Source: Mayamaea pseudoterrestris (taxonomy: Eukaryota > Bacillariophyta > Bacillariophyceae > Sellaphorales > Sellaphoraceae). Taken from it: a DNA stretch of 64,000 bases. Positions 30,497 to 43,515 of the stretch are shown piece after piece. The position numbers and the translations under genes are program-made. The stretch is from positions 2,628,501 to 2,692,500 of the forward strand of contig BROI01000001.1 of assembly GCA_027923505.1 (NCBI GenBank), given 5' to 3'. Below the pieces are notes generated by a model that had not been told where the DNA came from, did no database searches, and worked only from the letters and a program-made list of their open reading frames with translations. How positions within the stretch are numbered: the first letter of the stretch is position 1; each line of letters begins with the position of its first letter.

Positions 30497-32441
30497 ATGA
30501 CGTACGATACACCATTCTCGTTTCACTGCATGATTTGCTTCGAAGAGGTACGTCTTTTGCGAAGAAAGAATTCGCAGCCGTCACAATTTCGTTTCGCATT
30601 CCCTCTTCTTGTATTTAGCATTCACGTTTGCATTCGCTCGCATTGCACAGTTCCATCCAGAGGATCGTTACCCCGTCGTTCTTCCCTGCGGCCATACATA
30701 CGTTTGCAGCGTTTGCGCGAACCGACTCGATCGTTGCATGGAGTGCCGCACTCCCTTGTATACCATCACCAAGCCAGCTGTAAAGAGCCTCAATGAGTCG
30801 ATTGCCTCATCGAGCAACTCCGACTTGCCATCATGGTACAAACCACGAAACGCGCAGGCGCACTCGCGCAACGTGCACCAATCAGCAGCAGCAGGCGACT
30901 CTTCTCCCCGCGCCGAGGCCGTGACGAACAAGAAGAGAGTGTCGCTGCCAAAGAATGTGGTTCTCTTGAGCCTAATGGAAGCCACCGAGCTTGCATCCGA
31001 GCAGGTGAACAAGGCGTCGGGCGGCTCGCCCCGCGGAGTATCACATGATTCTGAACGACCTTCCATGGTGCTGCCAATGAATTCCATGATTGATATTGAG
31101 GACGATGAGGAGGAAAAAATTAAAGTGTCAACATCGATCGCCGTTGGAGCGGCGGGGACTTACGCCGTGGCGCACAAGGACGGGTTGCAGATTCATCCGA
31201 CGCGACCAACGGAGAGTAACCGCGCCATGCTTAACGATTTTTCGAATAGTAGCGGACATGATGAAGACGTTGATACCATTGTCAAGTCGCTGGACAGGAA
31301 AAAGGGAAAGTCGCCGTCCCCAACAAAGCACAAGAGTCCCATGCACAGTCCTTGGACGCCGGATGGCAGCAACTTTGAATCGGGAGTCCTTTCGCTGTCG
31401 TATGGTGATCGAGTGCAAGTCGTTGCGTTGGAGGGAGGATGGGCCAAGTTGGCGCGAGGTTATGGCTATGTTCGAGTGGATAAGAATCAGCTTGTCAAAG
31501 GTGAGTTATGGTTTTTCTGTAACACTATTCTGAATGAGTCGTGGACACTATCAGATTAATTTTTTCCTTGATCTGTTAATGCAGTTGGAAGCGCCGTTGA
31601 TCGATCATGCAGACTGGAAGCCATGCTTCGAGACTTGTCGCGTCGACGAAAGGAACTAAGGCAGGAACAGACGCAGATTGACAATCAATTCATCCATCTC
31701 ATGAATGATTTGGAAATGTCGTTGCACAATGACGAAGATCTTACAGTAATTTTGGCGGATACATTTAGCTTACCGCCAAAGGAAATTTTCGAGGCGGAAA
31801 AGAAGGAAGATTCACCAGCCATGCCGACGAGAGTCAGCGTGGAAGCCCCTGACGACATTGTCAAACCTAAACGAAGGTCACAACAAGACGAAACTGCAGT
31901 TTGTCGACCAAAGAGTAGCTTTGTTTGTTTCGCCGGAGACATGTTTTCCGGTGGCTGCGACGGCGAAGCCCCTTGTACGAGCACTCCGACGGGAACGCGC
32001 GCGGACCTTCGAGAATCGGTGTCGCACTCATCACTGCATTCGTCTAGCTACAGTCCGACTCATGCGAATCTGTTTCCATCGGCATCACATCCATCTCCCA
32101 GCGCTTTGAGAGCTGGAGCACAAGCCTGGAGAGAGCGCAATGGACAGGACGCGCGAACAAGCGTCGACTTTCGAACTGGCCTCAGCGGGCACTCGGCGCT
32201 GATGAGTACGCATCCGCACATTGAACCTCAAGGTTCCATGGGCGGAGGCGGTGGAGCGAGTGTCACTTCTGCAGGCTGGACGGGAGGACTTCCCAAGATG
32301 AGCAGTCACACGGGGCTGTCCATGACGTCCAAGTCCAAGCCATTTTACTCTGGCATATTGGCGTCATTGACGCTGCCGTCCTTTTCGGGTCCTTCCGATG
32401 GTGACGGACGATCAGACATTGCGCGCACCGGGTCCATGTAA
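30497..32441 (+). CDS. RING-finger protein with SH3-like and coiled-coil regions (three exons)
   Basis: Exons are 30497-30547, 30651-31500 and 31585-32441; introns of 103 and 84 nt have GTACGT/CACAG and GTGAGT/GCAG ends. Total 585 aa. The first intron splits the RING: HCMICFEE joins FHPEDRYPVVLPCGHTYVC, then CANRLDRCMECRTPL. This gives a C3HC4 zinc-binding pattern typical of E3 ubiquitin ligases. A long Ser/Lys linker follows, then an SH3-like strand set (SYGDRVQVVALEGGWAKLAR, GYVRVDKNQL) and a helix with RRRKELRQEQTQID. The C-terminal 250 residues are Ser/Gly-rich. Partner and substrate unknown. Confidence 0.82.
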
Positions 32442-32592
32442 CAGAAACAAGGGGAATAGTGGTTGGAGTTTGTGGTAAACATTTTTGCATGAAAAAAGAT
32501 AGTACATTTTAACGGGAATAAATAGTGTTGTCGTCGCCCATAGCTGTTTACTATTATGGACAACCAACCAATGCAGAGTTGCCTTGTCGTAA

Positions 32593-33683
32593 CTATTCTT
32601 GTTCTGGCTGCTTCGCCTGAGCATCAACTGTGCTTACCTGCAACCACTTGCCATCCAAATCCGCCTTCCAGAGCGTCACATCCGAATCTCCCGAGCTCAC
32701 GGCCAGCAAATGACCCGTAACGCTCCAACTCACTCTCCAAACAGGAGCATCAAACTCGTGCAAAAGTGTCGCCTTCCATTCCGCGTCAGCACCTCCCTCC
32801 TGCGTCCAAATCAACACGGTGCAATCCTCCGAGCAGCTCGCCACCACATTATGATTCTGCATCAATACTGGCGCCCAGGCAACATCCCGCACCCAGTCGG
32901 AATGCGTCAGCGTCGTTGACACCGGGCTTGGATCAGGCTGCCACTGCCCGTCCGCTGGATTTTGTTGCCAAAAGCGAATCATGTTGTTGCAACCCGCCGT
33001 CACCAAGCGCGCCGCCTCGGGCGCATCCGGCGCACTCACGTCATAGTACGCGTTATGCGGCGCCCAGCTCAACGCGTTGACTCCCATGCGACAGTCCTGC
33101 AGATACGTGACGGACCACGTGTTGTTCGTCTCATGCGTCAAGATGGAAACACGTCCATCACTCGACGCCGCCGCCACCACTAACCCAAACTCGTGCGGCG
33201 CAAAGGCAATACCATTGACGGACGACTCGTGCAAACTCCGCGCCGCATGCAGCAACGTCCACTCGCGGGGCCGCTGCTCGCGGTGAATCAGGACGCTGCC
33301 GTCGAACGAGGCCGAGGCCAGCAGGACGCCAAAGGAGGGGTGCGCCCAGGACACCATCCAGACGGGGCCTTCGTGGCCGGTCAGTGTCGCGGAGAGTTCG
33401 TAGGAGCTTTCAAAGACGTTGTAGACTTTAATGGTGCGGTCTAGTTTGTGTATGTGCAATAGTGTGAAGTGGTTATAGGAGCGAGTAAGCAATGAAATAT
33501 AATATTTCGCATCACAATTCACTGTTTCACTACTCTGTTTCATCACTCACCCGACGAGCAAGTCGCTAGCTTGGATCCATAGTAGTCAAGCTGCGCGTCA
33601 TGCACCAAGTCTTCATGCTGCGTGTCCACGTAAATGGGGCCTAACGCCGAAGAAGCAGGCGTTGCGGTGGTAGTAGTCGCCAT
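32593..33683 (-). CDS. SEC13: SEC13, COPII coat and nuclear pore WD40 protein (two exons)
   Basis: Exon 1 is 33551-33683 and exon 2 is 32593-33440, with a 110-nt intron (GTGAGT/CTAG). The product is 326 aa. The join gives LATCSSDRTIKVYNV, the first WD-repeat strand of SEC13, and HDAQLDYYGSKLATC upstream is characteristic. Six WD40 blades follow, including TGHEGPVWMVSWAHP, SDWVRDVAWAP and DAPVWRVSWSVTGHLLAVSSGD. Known role: with SEC31 forms the outer COPII cage, and is part of the Y-complex of the nuclear pore. A donor-like GTAAGC just before the C-terminal 13 codons could allow an alternative end. The gene is divergent from the Elongin A-like gene, with about 200 bp between starts. Confidence 0.95.
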
Positions 33684-33887
33684 GGTGAACTTGTGTGTGC
33701 GATTCGCGTCTCGCAGAGTTGAGGTAATCATGAAAACTCTAAGTAAGACGGAGTTTTCATTCGCGCTACGACAGCACATTTTATGAGTCGCTCTTGCGAT
33801 CGCGTGTTTCTTCGTTCCATCAGAAGCGTTTACCAAAGGTCATCGCTAATCTTCGTTCCTCTACACTCGTCGCTCGTTCAAATCATC
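33684..33887. promoter_or_regulatory. Short bidirectional promoter, SEC13 / Elongin A-like
   Basis: Only 204 bp separate the two divergent start codons (33683 and 33888), so both promoters must overlap. No TATA box is obvious; several TTCGTTC/CGTTTC-type pyrimidine stretches are present. Confidence 0.5.
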
Positions 33888-35204
33888 ATGAGCGGCAACT
33901 ATAACAATGACGATGATCCTTACATTCCATTGGCACGAAATCCCGTCGCGGCGGCAGCCGCATCCGCCACGCGAGAACCTTATGTCGACTTGAGTCAAAC
34001 CACCCTATTTGATCTTTGCCAAGACTTTGTCGTCACTCACATGAAGCATTATCCTCCGCAAGTCTTTCAGTGTCTCGAACTGGACGACTACGAAACCTTG
34101 ATTCGACGCAAGCATTTGAAATCGACGCCTAGTACAGGCAGCGGCGGTTTGGATGGCACTGGACGTGTCGGTCCGGCTCTTGGCATTGAATACATCACCG
34201 AGCTGGAGGCGAGCTGTCCGCACCTGGCGCAGTCCAACGTCGTGGATCAACTCGTGTGGAAGGATTGCGTCGAGTTTCGCTTCAAAAAGGCTGGCACGGG
34301 GAGACCACGGGCCTTGTACTTGCCGTGGCCGCTGCTGGTGGAGCAGATTCAAAGTGTGGGGCGTGAGTTGGCTTTAATGCATGCACATGAGTCTGCGTTG
34401 GAGGAGCCTATTGCGGCAGCTTGCATTCATACGCTGGAAACGTGCCCCATGAATGTGTCATTGCTGCAAGCGACTGCCATTGGAAAGACCATTAAAATTG
34501 TGTTGAAGCGCTTTCATCATGCGCCAACATGCGGATATCACAAACTGGCTAAACTATTGAACGCATGGAAGGAGCTTGCTGCGCGCAACGGAGTATCGCA
34601 TGCGTCTGCTGCAACTAGTCCGACTACATCGTCAGCAGCAGCAGCTGACAATTCTTATGATGAGGAAGCTGACGATTTAAAACTAGTGGAAACATGCAAG
34701 ACGTGGCGACAGTTATACGCTGCCTTGAAGCAAAAGGAGATGGAACGCTTCGACAATATAGCCAAGGAGCTTCGGCAACGCCGCAAAACGTTAGCGTCGG
34801 ACCGTCCCCGCATTGTCAAGGTGCGGCCGACGATGGCCAAGCGCGAGCAGTTGCTGGAGCGTGGAAACGGACCAGTCGCTTTGCAGAATACAAAAATGCA
34901 GCAGCTTCGCAAGGAGTCGAGTCAAGTGGCAGCCAAGACGCGCGTAGCAACAACGAGTGCAGGAAAAAGGCAGATGACACCAGTGGCACGTCCAGCGGCG
35001 CCGAGGACTGGCGGATCGTTTGGTGCCGCAGTGGCGTTTGCGTCATCGGGCAAGAAGCATGCGTCCAGCAACAAGCACGTTATCAGTAGTCGAACATCCA
35101 AAAACACCCACATTCATCATTTGGCGGGCGGCAAGCTAATGAAAGTGCCAGCCAAAGCGGCAAAGAAGGCAGCCATGGCGAAGCAATGGAAGGGAAGCAA
35201 ATAA
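33888..35204 (+). CDS. Elongin A-like protein with BC-box and TFIIS N-terminal-type segment
   Basis: 438 aa from Met 33888; the ORF also runs upstream to 33783, but MSGNYNNDDD looks like the natural start. Residues 39-48 read TLFDLCQDFV, a perfect BC-box ([TSP]LxxxCxxxV) for Elongin C binding. An Elongin A-like region follows: LELDDYETLIRRKHL, VVDQLVWKDCVEFRFK and later TWRQLYAALKQKEMERFDNI with RPRIVKVRP. Between them lies a helical LKRFHHAPTCGYHKLAKLLNAWKEL segment of the TFIIS N-terminal (LW) type. The tail is Lys/Ala-rich. Known role: Elongin stimulates RNA polymerase II elongation and forms a CUL5/CUL2-type ubiquitin ligase. The order of domains differs from animals, where the TFIIS-type domain is N-terminal. 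Confidence 0.75.
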   Translation: MSGNYNNDDDPYIPLARNPVAAAAASATREPYVDLSQTTLFDLCQDFVVTHMKHYPPQVFQCLELDDYETLIRRKHLKSTPSTGSGGLDGTGRVGPALGIEYITELEASCPHLAQSNVVDQLVWKDCVEFRFKKAGTGRPRALYLPWPLLVEQIQSVGRELALMHAHESALEEPIAAACIHTLETCPMNVSLLQATAIGKTIKIVLKRFHHAPTCGYHKLAKLLNAWKELAARNGVSHASAATSPTTSSAAAADNSYDEEADDLKLVETCKTWRQLYAALKQKEMERFDNIAKELRQRRKTLASDRPRIVKVRPTMAKREQLLERGNGPVALQNTKMQQLRKESSQVAAKTRVATTSAGKRQMTPVARPAAPRTGGSFGAAVAFASSGKKHASSNKHVISSRTSKNTHIHHLAGGKLMKVPAKAAKKAAMAKQWKGSK

Positions 35205-35648
35205 TCATACATGAACACGATGCGCTTTACATATAAACAGAGTTTCACTAAAAGCAACAGGAAGAGATTCCTAGAAATGTGCGCCTGAATTGTCTAGAAC
35301 CTGTAATGCTCCTCATGAGGAACTCACGTTCTACCGGTAGCCAGATCGGTGACCTGATGGACCCCAATTTCGGCTCGAACCTTTCAAAGAACGAAAATAT
35401 GCAGTTGCTTAGCAATGCACGGGATTCTACAACTTTAATTCATTAAATAGAGTAGAATAATGGATTGGCTTTGAGCAATGGCTATGGCTGTCTACCAGAG
35501 CCTTATTCCTTGCGTTCATCATTGGACTGGCAGCACGCTAATAAGAGTTACAGTCAAACTGGCTATTGAAGGGGAACCAATTCGAAACGCTGTAAATGCA
35601 CTGAAACAATCACACTAGTAACGTATATTGCATTTTTTAACTCTAATG
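35205..35648. other. Intergenic, convergent 3' ends
   Basis: Between the 3' ends of the Elongin A-like gene and the DEAD-box helicase. No ORF or repeat recognised. Confidence 0.4.
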
Positions 35649-37977
<2,329 letters not shown>

Positions 37978-38225
37978 AATGATGATAAAGAGTAAAAGCT
38001 GTAGTGAAAGGTAAAAAACTAGTAGTTGTTGCGAGACAACGAAACAATGGTCCGTCCGAAATGCAGGGGAGAATGAACGAGTCGAATGCGCACCGCGCTG
38101 GCGCAAAACGAGTGGCAAAGAGCAATGTCGCAGTGGTGATACTCAGTCTTAGAGGTACTTACTGCGACATGCAGAAACGCAGAGCCTTCCTCCATTCTCC
38201 ATCATCTTACGCTCCCTCTCCAACC

Positions 38226-40226
38226 ATGAATACAATGAAAATGCCAGCAGATACAAGACATTTAGATCAAGCAGACATTGATTTATCGCTACAGCAAAAG
38301 ATTGACGCCTTACTGTCTAGCGACGAAAATACTCCACCATCGGCGGAGCGATCCGCCGTCGCCGTGCTTCTTTCGCTGCGACTGCCCATTATTGAAGCCA
38401 TCCAAGTCTTTCAAAAGCATTCGTGGATTGTCGCATGGATTATAATGTTGATTGAAAACGATGACGAAAATGAGACTGATGACGTTGAAAAGCAGCTGTA
38501 CGTTCGCTTGGCGGCCCAAGTGCTGGGACATGTTCCAAGTGTTGCTGCTTCTGCAGATCTCGCCAAGATTCTCATGCGGCAGCTTGATGCGAAATCTTTG
38601 TTGAGCGCTCCAATTTCAGCTTTCGACATTGACATTGTATCGAATCTATCGATTTATTTGGATAGTGTACAAGGCGACGAAGTATTCATGCGTGAGCAGG
38701 CGCTAACGTCAGTTTGGAAAAGGTGGTCGGGATCCGTGACGGCATCAACATTACCTGTCAACAGCAAGGACTTAATTGATAACGCCGCGCAAGAAACTAT
38801 GCATTCATGGTACCAAGTGCTGGAGCAGCTACTGCATCAGCAATCTGCAGCAGAATCATCGTCGACGGAGGAAGAAGTACGCACCATGTGGAACGATCAA
38901 GTCATGACTCTGCTTCAGGCGCACCTTTCTCGCGTCACTTTAACAACGAGCAGTTGCTTCCAGTTGATGTTGCAGTATTGGCTTTCAAAAGAGCAGCAAA
39001 GAGAGGAGAAACAGCATCAAGTTCAAATTGCGTCCATTCTATTAGAATGTTTGTTGGTGACAATGACTGCGCCGTTGGATGATACAAAGGACGATTTGTT
39101 ACAATCGCCACTCTTAAAGAATCATGCTCCAGATATATTGCATTTGATCACGGCATGTCTCATATCTACTAGTAAAGAATCGGATCAACTCAGAGTACTA
39201 GCATGGACATGCGTGTCGCAGATACTAGATACCATCAACGGCTGGCAGTGGCTGCTCCAGGAGGCTGCAACGTCGGACCGATGGACGCGCAACCTTGCCA
39301 AACCCAAGCACGGCAAGGCGCAGCATCTATGCACCACTCTCCGACTGGCCAGTGGTGAATACAAGATTCAGCTGGGCCGCAGCCATCCGCAGATTGACAC
39401 TTTAGTGGCCACGAGTCAGGTGTTGGTCCGGGGACTTGATTTCATGGTGCACTTGCTGGACTCTGGCAATGAATCATTGCTAGGCGATAGTGACTCCATT
39501 CTGCATGTTCGATTTTCCTTTCGCGAGGGGCTGGATGCGTGCGTCCAGTATCTTTGCTTCGAGTCTAGTGACAAGGAAACTTCGTCAGACGTACTCTTGA
39601 TTGTCATTCGATTGTTTGCAGCTCTCCTGTCAGAGTTTCTAGAGTTTGAGGACAACGAGCAGGAAGTCCAAAAACCAGGTAACAAGAAGCAGCAGGATCT
39701 GACGACGACTCGTCACCAACCCATTCAAGTCCTGCCAGCTCTTCGACAAGCTCTCGACTTACGTGGATTGGAGCTACAGCAAAGCTTGCTGCCAGCACTG
39801 CTGACAGTCTTGGTGGCGAGTGAGGAAGATGAGAATCGAATTAATCAGCTGAAAGCGTCCGATATTCTCGGTGATCCTTTAACCTCGTTTCTTTGCGCAT
39901 TCTTCGAGTTTGGGTCCAATATTATGCAGGTCGATTTGGCGGCGCAAGTTATTGAGCAATGGTATGAGATGGTGACTTCCGTTGACTGCAATGTAACTGA
40001 GACTCATAGTTTACAAGATTCCATTTACAATTGGATTGAAGCTATTCTCAAAAGCCCGGCAAATATTGAACAGGATGATGCAACCGTAGCCGTAGCTCTG
40101 GGATCGGCAGTGGCTTATTACGTGACGCTGCAGGGCGAGGAGCGACCCACTGGGCCACATGCGCATGTTCTCGAAAGAGCACTCAAGTTTTGCTCCATTT
40201 GTCAGTCGGAAAGTGGGTTTGTGTGA
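38226..40226 (+). CDS. Alpha-solenoid protein, neurochondrin-like
   Basis: About 666 aa from the likely start MNTMKMPADTRHLDQ at 38226; the frame is open further upstream to 38004. The sequence is almost entirely helical repeats, as in ARM/HEAT proteins, without membrane segments. The stretch VRFSFREGLDACVQYLCFES with DVLLIVIRLFAALLSEFLEF, then LQQSLLPALLTVLVASEEDENRI, resembles the middle of neurochondrin proteins. In neurochondrins an (I)REALD-like helix precedes a single-strand solenoid core. Function is not known in algae; animal neurochondrin modulates signalling. The match is by eye and moderate. Confidence 0.55.
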   Translation: MNTMKMPADTRHLDQADIDLSLQQKIDALLSSDENTPPSAERSAVAVLLSLRLPIIEAIQVFQKHSWIVAWIIMLIENDDENETDDVEKQLYVRLAAQVLGHVPSVAASADLAKILMRQLDAKSLLSAPISAFDIDIVSNLSIYLDSVQGDEVFMREQALTSVWKRWSGSVTASTLPVNSKDLIDNAAQETMHSWYQVLEQLLHQQSAAESSSTEEEVRTMWNDQVMTLLQAHLSRVTLTTSSCFQLMLQYWLSKEQQREEKQHQVQIASILLECLLVTMTAPLDDTKDDLLQSPLLKNHAPDILHLITACLISTSKESDQLRVLAWTCVSQILDTINGWQWLLQEAATSDRWTRNLAKPKHGKAQHLCTTLRLASGEYKIQLGRSHPQIDTLVATSQVLVRGLDFMVHLLDSGNESLLGDSDSILHVRFSFREGLDACVQYLCFESSDKETSSDVLLIVIRLFAALLSEFLEFEDNEQEVQKPGNKKQQDLTTTRHQPIQVLPALRQALDLRGLELQQSLLPALLTVLVASEEDENRINQLKASDILGDPLTSFLCAFFEFGSNIMQVDLAAQVIEQWYEMVTSVDCNVTETHSLQDSIYNWIEAILKSPANIEQDDATVAVALGSAVAYYVTLQGEERPTGPHAHVLERALKFCSICQSESGFV

Positions 40227-40764
40227 ATTCCGGAGGCTAATAAGGGGATGTGCAAGCTTTATACTGCAGTTACTTTGGGCACCACGCACGCACCAGATAC
40301 TGCCTCTCAGCCCAGTCCCTACACCTTATACGTTTATACAGCGCATTCTGCGAACATCTATAGTTGCTTTTCGGCGTCAATGATTGGCATCAGAGGTTTG
40401 TCATAATGTCAACGTCGACGTGAGTTAAGTTGTGTTTATTTTATGCTGCTATCCCCTAAACCATCTCCCAACCTGTACAGGTAGTGACAAAAGCGATTAA
40501 TACCATAGGTTTGCAGAAGCGTCAACGTCTTGATAGAAATTGTTGCAACATGTTCAGAGGAATATTGGGCACTCGGGTGGGATGTTATGAACTAATGCAA
40601 ACAGCAGATGCATCACTCGACAGTGCGTTGCGCGTCATGAAATAGCAATACGACAGATAAACTTTCACGTACTGTAAAAGTTATGTACATTATTGCTCAA
40701 TTAAGTATTCAACGACGGATAAAAATTCCTCACTCACTGAGGAAAGCTGTCCTCCTCTAAATTA
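40227..40764. other. Intergenic, convergent 3' ends
   Basis: Between the neurochondrin-like gene (+) and the glycosyltransferase (-). AT-rich, with no ORF, repeat or RNA gene recognised. Confidence 0.4.
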
Positions 40765-43266
40765 TCATCGATGCATGCGTGGTGAAGGAGATGAAAAACC
40801 TCTCCACGTAAGCTTCCGCTTGCGTCGTATTCTTCTTCGCTTCTCGTACTGCCAAAAGATGGCCACGGCAATGAATGACCAAGGCAAGAGCAAGGATAAG
40901 ATATATGATATGTATGAAGACAGCCCATAATCTTTCTCCAACGCTGGCCGCTCTTGCTCCTGTCGCCGGAGTTGCAACCTTTGCGATGCCTCCACTGCAT
41001 CCTGTTCGCGACGCAATCGATCCATTTGCCGGTTCAACTCGAATAGCTTGCTCTGTAAGTCGGCATAGATGGCGCCTTTTCGCTCCAAAACCCGTCGTAC
41101 AACTGATGGCAGATCAGTGCACTCATTTTGCATCGTTGCAAGCTCGTCCAAAACTTCGTCGCATACAATTGCCATTGTTTGGTTCGGGAAGCTTTGCAGA
41201 CAATACTGTGACTGTCCTGGCACTGCGGTCTTAATAACTTTGGCAAAGGGCTGCATCACTTGGCACAGTGAGGGAAGCATCAAGGCCTTGTCGCAGAGCT
41301 TGCGGACCATGCATGGGTCGCCGATGCTATGTTTAATGTACCCATGGGGCTTTGCCTTGTAGAAGTGGGCGACAAATGGAAGCTGTCCCATTATATCTCT
41401 CTTCTTATCCCAAAACGGTTTGAAGTTGAAGGGTCGGGGAAGGAAGGTGACATTGTAGAATTCTAGATAGGCACCTCGGTCGCTTGGTGGACTTGTCGAA
41501 GACCGGGTCACGTAGTTGCGGACAAAGGCGGAAAATTCGCCAAGTGTTTCGCGCATATACGGCACATTCATCAACGCCACTCCTTCATCCTCCGCCTGGT
41601 TGACAACCAGTTCCGCAGAACTCATGGCGATGGTTCGAGTAAGTTCATGACCAAAGTCGGCCAACGTAAATGGGCGCAGGATCACCGTGTCAGTATCAAG
41701 GAGCAATATGTATTCGCTGTGCAACAACATGGGTAATTCAACCCGTTGCAGTAGCTGCGTCGTCGACCACGTTCCACTGAAACCGCCCAGCGTCTGCAAA
41801 TGAAGAGTGACATCATGTGCCAGTAGCCAGCTGCGCAGCTCTTGGTCTCTTTCGCCATGATACAAGACGTGAACTTTGTTGCGTGGCATGTGCGTCTGGA
41901 CGGAAACAATGGACGCCTGCAGCATGAACTTGTCAAAATATTCACTGTGCTCCGAGTACGTATACACAATCGGAATGGCAAAGAATCGCAACATGCCTGC
42001 CAGGGGAATGGACTGCGAATTGTACCAAAAGGTGTCCTGGCCTTCTCGCATGGCAATTTGAAGCGCCGAGAACGTTGATACACTGTTTCCGACAAAGCCA
42101 TGCAGGTTGCGACAAATGAAAAAGTCAATCAAGGCCCACAAGTCTCGTGTGCTGCTGATTGGTGGGTCTCGGTCGTGCTCTCGTTGTCCAAGCGAGCATC
42201 CCTGCCCAGTCGCACAGTCTCTGAGCAACTTCAGTAGCGAGTCCTCGGGCTTGGAAGCAGATTGTATGCCTCCTTGTGTTTGTTGCACCTGATGGTTTGG
42301 TCTCAACTCATTGACCGCTCGCAAATCTTCAGGCCGCATGAGCTGGTCGCGCGTCACCACCGTGTATTCGCTCTCCCGCAGCTCCTCCGGAATGCCATGG
42401 TCGCCCGCATAGTAGATCCATTGCTTCTCGCTCAAACCTCGGTGGCGCAACGAACTCAACAGTGTCTTGTCGCTTGGCAGCAAGCAGTTGCCCCGATAAA
42501 TGCCGTCGGGTATGTTCGACCATCGAGCGCAATGCTCGTACCAATCTAGCCCGTCTCGATGGTGAAAGCAAATGCCCTCACTTGCTGGCTGTGATATGGA
42601 ACTTTGAATGTTATCAATGACCGCTTTCATTTGCGTCGACGGCCGGAAACTTTGCAGTATGGAAAGCGTCACGTCGGGAGGAGCACTTTGAACGGGTCCC
42701 ATGCCTTTGCATTGTATTTGCTCGTCGTTAGCCTTTGTAAAGTCAAAGTCCACTAGCTTTGCTTCAATTCCACCAATGCGCTTGACTTGCAGTAGAAAGT
42801 AGTCGGCATCAAAGGCTACTTCAAATGGAACGCTATTGTCGGGTGATGGGATAACGTTATCATCCGAATGCTGAACGCCGTCAACGATGAAGTAGTTTGG
42901 AATTTCAACCGATTGATTGTTTTGTATAGCAATAGCAATGTTTGCTGCATGATACAATAGCTGATTGGAAAGGCCATTGCATATATTGTAGGTATAAGGC
43001 CTCTTTGCGTCATGCTCCGGCGTCGGCAATGACAACTTGGCTGGAAGAGGCGAAGCTTCAACCGAGCAGACTGGACACAAGATACACATGGCCATCTGTA
43101 GTATGAGAAAGTAGCTTATCCGAGGTCTTTTTCTTCTACTTGAAGCATTTTGTATGCACACAGTTGACTGAATAGTGTTTGGCGATGACGACGAACATGC
43201 TGCTCCTGCAGCCGATGCGCAATGTTTCACCGCGAATGCCTCGCCATGGCAGTCACCAAATGCCAT
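40765..43266 (-). CDS. Two-module Golgi glycosyltransferase (O-fucosyltransferase-like plus GT8-like)
   Basis: 833 aa, single exon. A cytosolic N-terminus of about 50 residues is followed by a signal anchor (ISYFLILQMAMCILCPVC). Module 1 (about 90-420) starts YNICNGLSNQLLYHAANIAIA. It has a GICFHHRDGLDWYEHC segment and ends with FFICRNLHGFVGNSVSTFSALQIAMR, the GNxxSTFS box of GDP-fucose-dependent O-fucosyltransferase-like enzymes. Module 2 (about 430-680) has VHVLYHG and LLLDTDTVILRPF, a DxD metal-binding motif of GT8/GT-A type, then VALMNVPYM. A coiled coil and a second C-terminal membrane helix (LLLPWSFIAVAIFW) end the protein. It is divergent from the dolichol kinase gene with about 250 bp between starts. 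Substrates cannot be predicted. Confidence 0.75.
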   Translation of the reverse strand: MAFGDCHGEAFAVKHCASAAGAACSSSSPNTIQSTVCIQNASSRRKRPRISYFLILQMAMCILCPVCSVEASPLPAKLSLPTPEHDAKRPYTYNICNGLSNQLLYHAANIAIAIQNNQSVEIPNYFIVDGVQHSDDNVIPSPDNSVPFEVAFDADYFLLQVKRIGGIEAKLVDFDFTKANDEQIQCKGMGPVQSAPPDVTLSILQSFRPSTQMKAVIDNIQSSISQPASEGICFHHRDGLDWYEHCARWSNIPDGIYRGNCLLPSDKTLLSSLRHRGLSEKQWIYYAGDHGIPEELRESEYTVVTRDQLMRPEDLRAVNELRPNHQVQQTQGGIQSASKPEDSLLKLLRDCATGQGCSLGQREHDRDPPISSTRDLWALIDFFICRNLHGFVGNSVSTFSALQIAMREGQDTFWYNSQSIPLAGMLRFFAIPIVYTYSEHSEYFDKFMLQASIVSVQTHMPRNKVHVLYHGERDQELRSWLLAHDVTLHLQTLGGFSGTWSTTQLLQRVELPMLLHSEYILLLDTDTVILRPFTLADFGHELTRTIAMSSAELVVNQAEDEGVALMNVPYMRETLGEFSAFVRNYVTRSSTSPPSDRGAYLEFYNVTFLPRPFNFKPFWDKKRDIMGQLPFVAHFYKAKPHGYIKHSIGDPCMVRKLCDKALMLPSLCQVMQPFAKVIKTAVPGQSQYCLQSFPNQTMAIVCDEVLDELATMQNECTDLPSVVRRVLERKGAIYADLQSKLFELNRQMDRLRREQDAVEASQRLQLRRQEQERPALEKDYGLSSYISYILSLLLPWSFIAVAIFWQYEKRRRIRRKRKLTWRGFSSPSPRMHR

Positions 43267-43515
43267 TAGACTCTTTTAGTAGCTTCACAATGCAACTTGG
43301 GTACATTCATGGCAAGCTGCTGAAAGTATTATGGACGGAACGATTGGCAATGCCAATCAAAAGTTGACTCACGCATGGCGCGTGCGAAGGCAAGTAACGC
43401 TGCGACGTTACAAGTCCCGTTGTGACACTGTTTTGGCTTTTCACTCTTGCATCGCATTGCATCGCCGACGGATGACGACCACAACTTTTACTCGCCATCG
43501 TTCCTATCAACCATC
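43267..43515. promoter_or_regulatory. Bidirectional promoter, glycosyltransferase / dolichol kinase
   Basis: About 250 bp between the divergent starts at 43266 and 43516. Both genes serve glycosylation, so shared control is plausible but not shown. No TATA box is evident. Confidence 0.4.
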
